Virus record (IMG/VR): IMGVR_UViG_3300042291_000666
Coordinates: 54,326-118,325 of that record
Length of the DNA stretch: 64,000 nt
Reading direction: 5' to 3' (one strand)
From: a virus
The notes below the pieces were generated by a model. The model was not told the origin of the DNA. It was given only the letters and a program-made list of their open reading frames with translations, and did not search any database. Below, piece after piece: positions 35,495 through 46,600 of this stretch (positions within the stretch are counted from its first letter, which is position 1; every line of letters starts with the position of its first letter). A program made the translations under genes and the position numbers.

Positions 35495-37663
35495 GTGAAA
35501 GTAAACAAAATAAGTTTAAAGCAACAAGGAGGGGAGAATACTGAACAAGTTGAGGCACAGCCACAACAACAATCAGTAGATCCTGCTATACAACAAATTT
35601 CAGATTTTATTTCTCAAGCAATAAGTCAAGGACAAAATCCTGCTGAAGTTGTTATGTCTTTGGTTGAACAACAAGTTGACCAACAAACTATTGGTCAAGC
35701 TTTGATGATGAATGGTTTTGAAGAAAATGATATCATGTCTTTGTTTGAACAAATGAGTCAAGGTCAACAACCAGAAGAACAAGTTGGTGGTGAACCAATG
35801 CCTGCTGATCAATTAGATCAAACCTCACAACAATTAACTGAAGATGAGAGCATGCATTTTGATGATATGTCAGAAGAAGAAACACAAGAACCAGGGATGT
35901 CTATGGGTAAATCAGGTATAGAAATTAAACCTGAGAATGAAGGTAAGTTTACTAGATGGGCTGAAGCACGCGGTATGTCCGTACAAGAAGCTGCAAGTAG
36001 AGTTATGTCTAATACAGATGAATATCCTCCAGCTGTAGTTAAGATGGCTAACTTTGCTAAAAATGCTGCTGGTTGGAACAAAGAATATGGTGGTGAAAAT
36101 TATCAAATGGGTGGTGTTCCTCAAGGTAAAGTAGCATCAGTTGATAATGTTAATGCTAGAAATAAAGATATGAATTGGCAAAGAGCCCCTTTATATTTTA
36201 ACCCAATGGAACTTGAATATAGCAATGACAACTTTAGTTTAGGTAAAGCTGCGGCTGTTGCTTATGGTGGTTATAAAGAATTTTTAAGTGGTGATGATAA
36301 AAATAAAGATGGTATCAAAGATGGATTCTTTAGAGATGGTGCTAAAAAATCTGCAATAAGGGATGCATCTAAAGGTAATTATTATAATTATGAAATTACT
36401 AAAGATGTTAATGATCCAAATACATATAAGGCGGATAATCTTGATTTATTTAATGCTTCAAAAAATAAAGGTAATTTAAGAACATCTGAGCAATTTGATA
36501 AAGATGTAATGGATTATTCTAGATTTAATTATAATGTAGATACAAATGGTTATGATGGTATTAAAAGCAGCAGACCAATAGATGAAAGAATTTATAATTC
36601 AGCAGGTAACAAAAATGCTTTAGCTGGTAAGGACTTTAATTATTTTAAAGAGTTTCTTGGAGATAAAGATACTAGAGAAATGCTATTAGGTACTCAAGAT
36701 GATCCTGAAGCTGGTCTATTAAGTATAGATCAATATGGTCAAGATTCATCTGTTAGACCAGGTAGTCCTAATCCTTATGAATATAATACCTATATGGGTA
36801 TTAATAAACGTGGTGTTAATCAAAATGCAATGATACCTACTGGAAGCAATGGTCAACCTGCTCCTAGTATGTTTAATATTCAACCAGCACCAGTATCAAT
36901 GATGAATGCAATTCCATCTAATACTTCAACAGATACTCCACAAAAATCATTTCAACAATGGTATGCATCTGGAGATGCTGTAAGAAATCAAGGTAAAAAT
37001 CAAGAACAATTAAAATCTGAGTATGACGCTTATCTTAAACAAGGATTTAAATATGGTGGTGACTTAGATAAAGCTCAATTTGGAATCCCTCAAGGTTTTG
37101 ATTTTAGTTCTCTTACTAATTTTGATGATCCTTTTGGTATGAATGATCCAAGGTTTGGACAGACTGCTAATTATGCTGATACAGCGGGTTATAATCAACA
37201 ACAAACTTTAGCTGCAAATAATCCAGCAACTAATACTACAGCAGGACCAACTGCACCAACAACACCTACATTTGGGCCACCAAAAGTAGAAAGGACTAAT
37301 AAACTTGAAGGTGGATTAAATAGATTTATGGATAGCCCTGGTGTACAAGGTTATGCAAAAGTTTCTGACTTTGCTGTTAAAGCAGCTAATGTTGCTAATG
37401 ATTGGTTTAGAGATCAAACAGTTAATCAAGCAAGAGAAGATAACTTTAATAAACTTGGTGCTGATTATCAATACGCTACTGCAGAAGATCCTTTTAATAA
37501 AAGAGGAATGTGGGATGTTAATACCGGAACAGCTGGTAGTGAAGGAGATAGAACGGTTGGTTTATACATGAGCAAATATGGTGGTGAAAACAATACTGTA
37601 AATGTTGATTCAAATTTATTAGCAAAATTAATTGCAGCGGGAGCTGACATTGAAATATTATAA
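35495..37663 (+). CDS. Virion cargo protein, Gln-rich, with GGE motifs
   Basis: The protein has 722 residues and begins with GTG, the only non-ATG start I accept here; no in-frame ATG gives a better N terminus. The first 130 residues are Gln/Glu-rich helix (VDPAIQQISDFISQAI, then VMSLVEQQVDQQTIGQALM). The rest is low in obvious folds, with Gly/Asn-rich linkers. Five motifs of the form xGG(E/V/D) occur near residues 12, 98, 199, 206, 521 and 696. Such long polar proteins after the tail genes are stored as cargo inside crAss-like particles and ejected with DNA. No enzyme motif was seen. Confidence 0.65.
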   Translation: MKVNKISLKQQGGENTEQVEAQPQQQSVDPAIQQISDFISQAISQGQNPAEVVMSLVEQQVDQQTIGQALMMNGFEENDIMSLFEQMSQGQQPEEQVGGEPMPADQLDQTSQQLTEDESMHFDDMSEEETQEPGMSMGKSGIEIKPENEGKFTRWAEARGMSVQEAASRVMSNTDEYPPAVVKMANFAKNAAGWNKEYGGENYQMGGVPQGKVASVDNVNARNKDMNWQRAPLYFNPMELEYSNDNFSLGKAAAVAYGGYKEFLSGDDKNKDGIKDGFFRDGAKKSAIRDASKGNYYNYEITKDVNDPNTYKADNLDLFNASKNKGNLRTSEQFDKDVMDYSRFNYNVDTNGYDGIKSSRPIDERIYNSAGNKNALAGKDFNYFKEFLGDKDTREMLLGTQDDPEAGLLSIDQYGQDSSVRPGSPNPYEYNTYMGINKRGVNQNAMIPTGSNGQPAPSMFNIQPAPVSMMNAIPSNTSTDTPQKSFQQWYASGDAVRNQGKNQEQLKSEYDAYLKQGFKYGGDLDKAQFGIPQGFDFSSLTNFDDPFGMNDPRFGQTANYADTAGYNQQQTLAANNPATNTTAGPTAPTTPTFGPPKVERTNKLEGGLNRFMDSPGVQGYAKVSDFAVKAANVANDWFRDQTVNQAREDNFNKLGADYQYATAEDPFNKRGMWDVNTGTAGSEGDRTVGLYMSKYGGENNTVNVDSNLLAKLIAAGADIEIL

Positions 37664-37665
37664 CT

Positions 37666-40242
37666 ATGGCAAAAATTAAAATAAATAGTTTACCTGCTGG
37701 CTTTAAATTAGTTAATGGTAAAATAGAAGAAGATCAAATGATGAAAGAAGGTGGCTATGTAACTGGTGATCAAGCCGGCTATGGATTAGTTACCCTACCA
37801 CAGGAGTATTATAATAATGCTAATATGAATACTACCAGAGATGAATCTGTAAGATATAGTTTATCTGGCGTACCTAGGGACAAAGCAAACATTGAAGCTG
37901 AAGGTGGTGAAACTGTGTTAACTGATTTAAACAATGACAATCAATTTGGTCTATATAATATAACTGGACCAAGACACTCTAAAGGTGGTGTGCCAATGTT
38001 TTTACCAGAACAATCTTTTATTTATTCTGATACAGATAAAATGAGATTTAATCAAGAAGAATTAGCTGAGTATGGTATTGAAACTAAATTAAAAATGACT
38101 CCTGCTCAAGTATCTAAAAGATATGATCTTAATAAGTACTATGGTACTATGAAAGATCAATTTGCAGATGAGATAACAGCGCGTAGTTCTGAACTTATGT
38201 TAAAGAAAAACATGATGGGCTTATCTAAATTAGCATTTGGTCAAGAACTTAAAAAGAAATTTGAAGATGGTGTGCCTTTAGCGGCTCATCCATATTTAGT
38301 TTCTATTGGAGAAGATCCAATTGAGTTTACTGCTAAAGTAGAAAACATTACTAAAAAGCAAGCTCAGATGAAAGCATTTGCTGCTTTACCTCCTGATCAA
38401 CAACAACAGTTATTACAATTGCAAGAAATGATGGCTCAAGTTGATGAACAAGAAGGTCAACAAGAAGAACAATCTTTTGAAGATCCATCAATGCAAGATC
38501 CTGGAATGCAAGAACAACAATTGGCTATGGCTGATGAAGATGTTATGGCTATGGGTATGCCTGAAGATGATATGTCTGAAGATGGTATGGCAAGATATGG
38601 TATGGAAATGGGAATGTATCAAGATGGTAAAGAAACACCTGTTAATCCTCTTCCTAAAGATCATCCAAAATATGCAGAAGCACAAAAATTAATTGATTCT
38701 GGTAAATATAAAGTTGTTAAAGGTGATGTTGTAAATGGTACTCAAATGTATAAGTTTGAATTACTTGAACCTGTTGATCCAAAATTTGAAGCAGAAAGAA
38801 AAGCTCAATTAGATAAGCAAATTGTTACTGCTCAAGATCAAAAAGGTACAGGTTCTGTATCTATATATGATGAAAATCTTACTCAACAAGGAAAAGCAAT
38901 CCAAGAAAATAAATTGGGTGCTTATAAATATGGTATATTATCAAATAAAAATAGACCTACATTACAAAATAAAGCAGGTGATAAAGCGTATGGTTCAGCA
39001 GATATTTCAAAACCAGAAGCAAAAGCGGATTTTTATGATAGATGGGGTGATGTTATAGAAAAAATACCTGGGTTTGATTATGATAAACCTACAATGGTGG
39101 ATGCTAACGGTAAGGCAATAGCAGATCCACAATGGACTCAGTTTCAAAAATTAGCTGAAGAAACAAGAAGAAAAGAACATATTGCTGCATTTGGTAATGA
39201 TAAAGATTATATACCTTATTTTAGAAGTGATACAAAAGCTAAAGATTATAAACCAGGTTCAGCTTTTGATGGTAAAATAGGATTGCATACATATAACACT
39301 CCGCGTTTTAAACTTGCTCCTGTAGAACCCGTTACAACTTTTGGTGTTAAAGTACCAGATCCAGAAAGACCTGATATAGAAATTCCTCCGGTTAAAGAAT
39401 ATAAAAGACCTCCAGCAGAATGGTGGAGACAAGATAAAAATAACCTAAGAACGTTGGGTTTAATTGAAGATAACTTATATTTGCCATGGGCACCAGATGC
39501 TGCCCCAGCTAAAATAGATTATGTATTAGATGATTGGAGAAGTAATGCTAATGCAAATTTAGCAGCTGCAAACACTATGGCTGGAGCATTAGGTGCTGCC
39601 GGTGGACCACAGGCTGTAGCTAATTCAAATATTCAAGGTACTGCTTTGCAAGGTATTGCTGAAGGAATCAATAGAGTTAATAGTAATAATGTTGGTATTA
39701 TGAATCAGGTTGCACCAATGCAAGCGCAATTGAATATGCAGACTGATGCAATTAATCAGGGTAGAAATATTAAGGTTTATGATGATACTCAAAAAACATT
39801 ACAAAATGCGGATAACTTTCAGAATTGGAAGATTGCTAAACAAAATGAATTGTTTAATACTGCACTTACTAATAGAGCTAATACATATAACTTAAATTCA
39901 ACATATGATTACTTTGGTATTAGTCCAGAAGATGCTGGAGCTATTGAGTTTACAAATAGTAAAGCTTTGAGAAAAGTTGGAAAAAGCGCAGACCCAATGA
40001 AAAACTTTTATGATCAAGTTGCTGACTATCATAAAGAAACCGGTAAGCCAATGCCTGACGCCCTTATCAAAGCATTATATCCAGGTCAAACAGCAAGTGC
40101 AGATCCTGATATAACTAATGTACAAGCAGAGTGGGCAAAAAAAGGTCTTCCACCACAATATGTACAACCTCAAATGGGTAGATCAGGAAAAGAAATAAAA
40201 AGAATGGTAGTACCATTTTACACAGGAAAGATGGGAACATAA
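37666..40242 (+). CDS. Virion cargo protein (crAss-like structural family)
   Basis: The protein has 858 residues. The conserved-looking head contains EAEGGETVLTDLNNDNQFGL followed by YNITGPRHSKGGVPMFLPEQ and FIYSDTDKM, a stretch I associate with a crAss-like cargo/structural protein family. Residues about 250-325 are extremely Gln/Met/Glu-rich (QQQQLLQLQEMM, then AMGMPEDDMSEDGMARYGM), probably disordered or coiled coil. The C-terminal third is helical and Ala/Asn-rich (NANLAAANTMAGALGAAGG). The gene follows its neighbour by two bases. It is likely ejected into the cell; no catalytic residues were recognised. Confidence 0.65.
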   Translation: MAKIKINSLPAGFKLVNGKIEEDQMMKEGGYVTGDQAGYGLVTLPQEYYNNANMNTTRDESVRYSLSGVPRDKANIEAEGGETVLTDLNNDNQFGLYNITGPRHSKGGVPMFLPEQSFIYSDTDKMRFNQEELAEYGIETKLKMTPAQVSKRYDLNKYYGTMKDQFADEITARSSELMLKKNMMGLSKLAFGQELKKKFEDGVPLAAHPYLVSIGEDPIEFTAKVENITKKQAQMKAFAALPPDQQQQLLQLQEMMAQVDEQEGQQEEQSFEDPSMQDPGMQEQQLAMADEDVMAMGMPEDDMSEDGMARYGMEMGMYQDGKETPVNPLPKDHPKYAEAQKLIDSGKYKVVKGDVVNGTQMYKFELLEPVDPKFEAERKAQLDKQIVTAQDQKGTGSVSIYDENLTQQGKAIQENKLGAYKYGILSNKNRPTLQNKAGDKAYGSADISKPEAKADFYDRWGDVIEKIPGFDYDKPTMVDANGKAIADPQWTQFQKLAEETRRKEHIAAFGNDKDYIPYFRSDTKAKDYKPGSAFDGKIGLHTYNTPRFKLAPVEPVTTFGVKVPDPERPDIEIPPVKEYKRPPAEWWRQDKNNLRTLGLIEDNLYLPWAPDAAPAKIDYVLDDWRSNANANLAAANTMAGALGAAGGPQAVANSNIQGTALQGIAEGINRVNSNNVGIMNQVAPMQAQLNMQTDAINQGRNIKVYDDTQKTLQNADNFQNWKIAKQNELFNTALTNRANTYNLNSTYDYFGISPEDAGAIEFTNSKALRKVGKSADPMKNFYDQVADYHKETGKPMPDALIKALYPGQTASADPDITNVQAEWAKKGLPPQYVQPQMGRSGKEIKRMVVPFYTGKMGT

Positions 40243-40301
40243 ACTTTAAAAGTTTTATGATTTATCTTGTTAAACTTAATAAATTTTAGTAATTTACAAT
40301 T

Positions 40302-43300
40302 ATGGCAACATACGTACCAGGAGTAGAAACATACTTACCAGACATTAAACCATTTACACCAGACTATAAATTTTTGTCTGCTGTACTTGATGTTAGAACA
40401 GATAAGTATAACACTAATTGGAAGGCAACTAATGACCTTTACAATAAGGTTGTTTATGCAGATTTGTCTAGAGCAGATACCAAAGAACAAAGAGATCAAT
40501 ATATAAATCAAATAGCTCCATCTTTAGAGAAGATCTCAGGGATGGATTTATCAATGGTACAAAATGCTGACTCTGCTAAAGCAGTATTTGCTCCATTCTT
40601 TGAAGATGATTTAATAGTAAGTGATATAATGCATACCACTAATTATAGAAAAGAAACAGATTATGCAAATAGACTTATTGATTCTCCAGATGCAGAACAA
40701 AGAAAGAAATATAATTCAGATGGAGTAAGATCATTACAATATCAAATGGAAGACTTTATTACTGCGTCTCCAGATAAAGCAATGAAGATGGGATTACCTC
40801 AATATGTTGAAGGTGCTGATTTAATGGGTATGGCTGAAAAGATGTTGGGAGAAATGAAACCACCATTAAAAATAAAAAGAGAAAGCCCACAAGGTGATTG
40901 GATTATTACTCAACAAAATGGTACTTTGGTAATTCCTGCTGCAACAGCATATCTTGAAAAAACTTTAATGAGTGATCCTAGAATTACAAGATTTTATCAA
41001 AACCAAGCTTTTGTAAGAAGTAGAGACCGTGCTGCAGAAGGAATGGCAACAGGTGAATTTGCAAGTGTAGAGCAAGGTCAAGGAGTTTGGGCTCAAGAAA
41101 CCATAGATAAAATAACTGCACAGAATGAATATTACAGAAAAGCAGAACTTTCTAAAGCAGCTGAAGGTAAAACTGTAGAGGAAAAATGGATTAACTATCA
41201 AAAAACTAATGGTATTGTTCCAGGTTCTGATGATGAAAAAGCAATGAATCAACAACTTTCTGCTTATGAAAGAACTAAAGCTGCTTTAGAAGCTAGAGAA
41301 AAGATCAAGGAATTATCTAATGAACCAGTTAAAGATTTCCAAACTACACTAAATAAAGCATACAATCTTTATTCACAAGCAACTATTGGAAGAGATATAA
41401 ATACAGCAGCAGCTGTTTATGCTAGTAGAGATTCTGAAATAACCATAAGAGAAAATGAATTTGTTAAACAAAAAAAACAATTTCAATATGATATGGCTAA
41501 GATTGAAGCACAAGGACAAAATGCAGAAGACTTAGCAAGACTGAAAGGTGCAATTGATTATGATTTAGCAAAAGCAAAAGGAGAAATTTTATATGGTGCA
41601 GATGGTAAACCTCTTAATCCTGTATTACAGGCAGCACAAGAGCAAGCTGCTCTACTAGGTGACATTACAACTACAGAATTTGCAGTTGATAAAGATGGAA
41701 AACCGGATGCAAATACAGAAATGTATAAAAAATTAGTTGATGATTATACTAAAGTAAGAACAGAAAATAGAGGTGAATCACTTGATGTTGCCACTAAGAT
41801 ATTATCATTCTTAAAACCTGCGGGTGATGTTGATGCTGATGGTAAACCAACACAAAAATATACAATCAAAGTTGGTGGTCAAAATTTTACAGGAAGTATA
41901 GATCAAATAAAAAGTAAACTTAGTGTAAAAGAAGGTGGTGTTTATAAATACAGAGATGATATAACAGCATTATATGATCAACAATCTGCAATATTAAATG
42001 ATCCAAAGCAGATGGCTAAATATCCAGGTAAAGCTAAACAACAAGCTTATAAGGATCTTTATCAACAAGTATATTCAGATGGAGGACTTAATTCAAAAAT
42101 TAAAGTTACTGATAACGCATTTAATGAAGTAAGTAAGATCTATAAAGAAACTCATGATAAAGCACTTGTAGCTTTAAGAAAATCAGATCCTAAACTTAAA
42201 GAATTAATGGATCAAGGTTTACCAGGATTATTTACAGATGGAGAAAGACCAAGAGAAATGAGTCCTGAAAGATACAAAGAAGTTGTTAAATCACTTGCTG
42301 AACAAGGTAAGATAAAAGGTATTGATAGAGTTCAAATGCGTAAGAAAGAGTACATGAATTACGTTGATACAAAATTTATGCAAAATGGAGTAGAAAGAAC
42401 TAATGTTGAAATTGTGTATTCAGATAAACCACTTCCAAATGCTAGAAAATATTATGAAGTAAATTCTGTAATGTATACAGATAAGACAGGAAGATTAATT
42501 AGAGCACAAGATAGAAATCAACTTGATCAAAAAACAGTTAGGCCAGCAACAGTGTTGTCTGATGCGGATATTGAAAAAAAGGCTGAACAAGCTTATAAAG
42601 CAATTAAGACATTTACTAATAGTGCTTTGACTTTACATCAAGGTGAGCAATATAGAACAGCAACTTTTAAAGGTTATATAAACGGAAAAGAAGGTGGTAG
42701 TGATATGTTTACAGATAATATTTACAAAGCTGCAGTAGATCCTTTAAGTGCTACACTAGAAGGTCAAACTATGTTAGCTCAAATGATGAGACAAAAAAGC
42801 ATGTTAGATGCAAAAGGTGGTGGATATAGTATGGTGCTTGGTAATTTAAAAGATGCAACAGATGAGGCATCTATAAAAGATAATGAGTTAGCACGTAGAG
42901 CTTATAATGCTTATATAGCAGATATGACTACTTGGTTAGGTAATCCTAAACGTAGTAATGATGCAGGTAGTGCTCCAAGAGGTAGCATTGCTTATAAGCC
43001 TACATTTGGTGCTGCAAGTGATGGTGAAAAAACAACTGCTGGATATACTATTGATGGATTTAATCAATGGTTAGCAAGTAAAGTTAAAGGTTCAGCAACA
43101 GAAGCTAGTGGAGCTGCCGGAGAATATGGTTTGTTTAAAAAAGAGGAAGTAGAACAATTACGTAATGGAATTAGTATGGTGTTTGATAAACAACAAGACA
43201 TAAGTCCAAGATCTAGTAATAGACAATACTACTCAAAAACATTAGCTGCTATTCAAGCTAGTCCAGAAAAATTTGTTGAGTATGATTATGCTGGTGTAGA

Positions 43301-43568
43301 TGGTTTAACACCAACTGCAACATATAGAGTTGTTAAAACAGGAACAGATGAGTATTATGCTACATATAAAGTTAATACTTATCAACCTAATGGTACATAT
43401 ACTCAAAGTGATTGGGAAACAATTCCAATTAATGTATCTGGTTTTGACGCTGCTAGAGAAATAGATTTACAACTACAAGATATAAAAAGTGTTCTTGAAC
43501 AAGTAAGATTGAAAAATCTACAAGATTATGATAAAAATTCCGCTAGTAAAGGAAAAGGTAAAAATTAA
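40302..43568 (+). CDS. Virion cargo protein, helical
   Basis: The protein has 1088 residues. The N terminus (TYVPGVETYLPDIKPFTPDY, then FLSAVLDVRTDKYN) looks like a crAss-like cargo protein that precedes the polymerase gene. Most of the chain is Lys/Glu/Gln-rich helix (for example residues 310-430), with a more beta-rich part after 720. There are no cysteines to speak of, no membrane segment and no enzyme motif. The gene is separated from the polymerase gene by 39 bases and from the previous gene by 59 bases with an AT hairpin, so it may have its own expression control. Confidence 0.6.
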   Translation: MATYVPGVETYLPDIKPFTPDYKFLSAVLDVRTDKYNTNWKATNDLYNKVVYADLSRADTKEQRDQYINQIAPSLEKISGMDLSMVQNADSAKAVFAPFFEDDLIVSDIMHTTNYRKETDYANRLIDSPDAEQRKKYNSDGVRSLQYQMEDFITASPDKAMKMGLPQYVEGADLMGMAEKMLGEMKPPLKIKRESPQGDWIITQQNGTLVIPAATAYLEKTLMSDPRITRFYQNQAFVRSRDRAAEGMATGEFASVEQGQGVWAQETIDKITAQNEYYRKAELSKAAEGKTVEEKWINYQKTNGIVPGSDDEKAMNQQLSAYERTKAALEAREKIKELSNEPVKDFQTTLNKAYNLYSQATIGRDINTAAAVYASRDSEITIRENEFVKQKKQFQYDMAKIEAQGQNAEDLARLKGAIDYDLAKAKGEILYGADGKPLNPVLQAAQEQAALLGDITTTEFAVDKDGKPDANTEMYKKLVDDYTKVRTENRGESLDVATKILSFLKPAGDVDADGKPTQKYTIKVGGQNFTGSIDQIKSKLSVKEGGVYKYRDDITALYDQQSAILNDPKQMAKYPGKAKQQAYKDLYQQVYSDGGLNSKIKVTDNAFNEVSKIYKETHDKALVALRKSDPKLKELMDQGLPGLFTDGERPREMSPERYKEVVKSLAEQGKIKGIDRVQMRKKEYMNYVDTKFMQNGVERTNVEIVYSDKPLPNARKYYEVNSVMYTDKTGRLIRAQDRNQLDQKTVRPATVLSDADIEKKAEQAYKAIKTFTNSALTLHQGEQYRTATFKGYINGKEGGSDMFTDNIYKAAVDPLSATLEGQTMLAQMMRQKSMLDAKGGGYSMVLGNLKDATDEASIKDNELARRAYNAYIADMTTWLGNPKRSNDAGSAPRGSIAYKPTFGAASDGEKTTAGYTIDGFNQWLASKVKGSATEASGAAGEYGLFKKEEVEQLRNGISMVFDKQQDISPRSSNRQYYSKTLAAIQASPEKFVEYDYAGVDGLTPTATYRVVKTGTDEYYATYKVNTYQPNGTYTQSDWETIPINVSGFDAAREIDLQLQDIKSVLEQVRLKNLQDYDKNSASKGKGKN

Positions 43569-43607
43569 AATCATTACATTTACAACAAATAATATATCCA
43601 ATATTGC

Positions 43608-46600
43608 ATGGAAAATCAAGTTCAAAATAACAGTTTAGATCAAACAATTATAAACAATCAAGTTTCAGAAGATGTTATCCCAAAAGATAATTCATTTGAA
43701 TCTGTAAAAGAAATGTTCAATACTCCAGTAAATGATATTCTCATGAGCAAAATGGATGTTGCTGCATTTGAACAACTTGATTTATTGAAACCAATGATTG
43801 ATGCTACTGGTATGAGATCAAATGGAAATGGTGCTGCAAGAAGACCTACATTAGCTACTAATACATTTGACCCTGTTCTTCAACAAAATCCACCTAATAT
43901 AAATGAACCAGGTGGGATTCAAAGAATGATGGAACAAAAAGTAAAAACTGGTTTCCAACAACGTCAAGCTAATAGAGCTCCTGGAACTGGTATTGCATCT
44001 CCTACTTTTTCAAGTATGCAACAAACTAACTTTAAACGTTATTATGAGCATCCTGAATTTCAAACTTTAGGATGGAAACCATATGCAGATAATGAAGCTT
44101 ACTATAACGCTAACTCAACCATCTATGATGATATGAGTAGAATGTGGGGTCAGTTTGGAAGTTTAGTTGGAACTGGATTTATGAGTGGTTATAGAGCAAT
44201 TGGTGACATGGTTACTGGAGGATCTAATGTTGTTGATTTAAAATCTGCAAATGAATTTGAAGAAGCAATGGCTATTGGTAGTTCAAGTAGAGAAGGCGGT
44301 ATGGCTTGGACTAATAATCTTTTATTAAATTCTGGATATACAGTTGGTATTATTAGTTCTATTGCTTTAGAAGAAGTTGCATTAGCTGCTTTAGAAGTAG
44401 GAACATTTGGTGGAGCTACACCACTTGTAGCTGGAAGAACAACTCTTAATGCAGCAAGACTTGCTGAAGCTGTGGGTAGAGCAACTACTGTTGGAAGAAT
44501 GGCTAGTTCTGGAAGAACAATGATGAATACTTTAAAAGGTATTGATACAGCAAAAGATTTTTGGCAAGCTAGTAAACTTGGAGGTAAAGCTGTTGCTTCA
44601 ATATTTGCTCCAGGAACTATAGCTGCTGTTAATAGATTACATACTACAGAAGTAGTAGCTCAAAATCTAAACAATTTAGCTAAAGCTTCTGAATATGCAG
44701 GAGCATTTTATAGAGATGTTAGAGCTTTAAATTTAGCATTATCAGAAAGTAAACTTGAAGCTGGTATGGTCTTTAATCAAATGATGAAAGATGGTATGAA
44801 TATTAAGTATGCTGAAAATAATGGTGGTTCAGTTACATCAGAACAAATGTCTGATATTGCAAACAATGCACATAAAGCAGCATTTGCAACTGAGATGTGG
44901 AATATGCCTGCTATATTTTTAACAAACAAATTAGTTTTAGGTAATTCATTAGGTGGATTTAATAAATCATTGGGTAGAATATTCAATGAACAAGCATCTG
45001 GTGTTGGAAATAGAATTATTAAAACTGCACAAACTGTTGGTAAAGATGGTATAAAAGCATTATCTCCATTTAAAGATGCTGGTACAGGACTTAAAGGATT
45101 GGCTACAACAATTGCTAATGCAGGAGTAAAAGGTAATATAACAAAATTAGGTCAGGGTTCATTAAGATATTTTGCAGCTAACTTAGGTGAAGGTATACAA
45201 GAACTTTCTCAAGAAGCTATTTCTGTAGGTACTAAGAATTATTATACATCTGTATTAAAAGATCCAATGAATGGGGGTCCTGAATTATATAAAGCATCTG
45301 TCAATGCTGGATTAGGTTCACAACTTTCTGCTCAAGGTTTTGATACATTTATGTCAGGATTTTTAATGGGTGGTGTAGTATCTGGACCACAAAAGTTATT
45401 TTTCCAAGGTGTACCTGCTTTATATCAAAGAGTTTCTAATCCAGAAAAATTTGCTCAGTATAAACAAGATAGAACTGATTATATAAAAAAAGTAGTTGAT
45501 ACATATAATGCAGTTTGGAATGCGCAAGCAGAAGATCCAAATTCAATTTTTGATGCAAAAAGATTTAACTTTTTACAACAAAAAGCAGCAGCAGAATATA
45601 AAACATTATCTGCTTTTGCTATGGATAGATTTTATTTTACTGATGAAACTGACTTTGCTAAATTTAACCAAATACATACTGTATTAAGTACAGGTGGTGC
45701 TGCTTTATTTCAAGATCAATTAGCTGATTATATGAAAATGTCTGACCAAGATTTAGCTGAAGCTTTTCCTTCAAGTAAAGCAGATGTTAAAAATGGAAAG
45801 ATAAGAGAGCGTCTTCAAAGCATGATTAATCAAATTGATAGCACTGAAGAAATATATCAAAAATCAAAAGATAGAAATCCAAATCCATTTACACCTGATT
45901 CATATGAAAAAGGTTCAAGAGAATGGCAACAAGAATCAATAAAGAAAATTGCATTTGAACATGCAAGATATCTTTATATGTTTACTCAAGATGGATTTAC
46001 TAGAGCATTAGAAAGATCAAATAGTATATTTCAAAATTTAGCCACTGAACCATTGTTTGATAAAATGGCAGCTAATGATTTAACTGTATTGTTAGATGAA
46101 AGATCTATTGATAATGAGATACAAATGTTAATGCAAGAAGCTGACATTTTATCTCAAGATAAAGCTAATGATAGTAAAGTAAAAGATAAAACTGAAAAAG
46201 TTAAAAGATTATTATCATTTAAAATTGTATTATCAGAAAATCAAAATAAAGATGGTTCTTTTGATAAAAGAAAAATCAATTTACTTAGAAAAGAATTTGA
46301 AAGCTATGTTAAACATATGGCTGAAGCATCAGGTACATTTGTAAATAAAGATGCTGTTGATGATGCTTTAAAACAAATTATAGATTATACTGCATTAAAA
46401 GGTAGAGCTAAAATGTATGATAAGGCAATTGAATATTTAAATAACCCTGAAAAGTTTAATGAAGTATTTGAAAGAAGTGCTGAAGTAATACAAGATGAAT
46501 TTAAAAATAGAAAGAAAAGATTTGAAGAGCAGGTCCTTGCTTATACTGATGTAATAGAAAGAAATGAGTTAGCTAATCAAATTGCAAAAGCCGGATTTAT

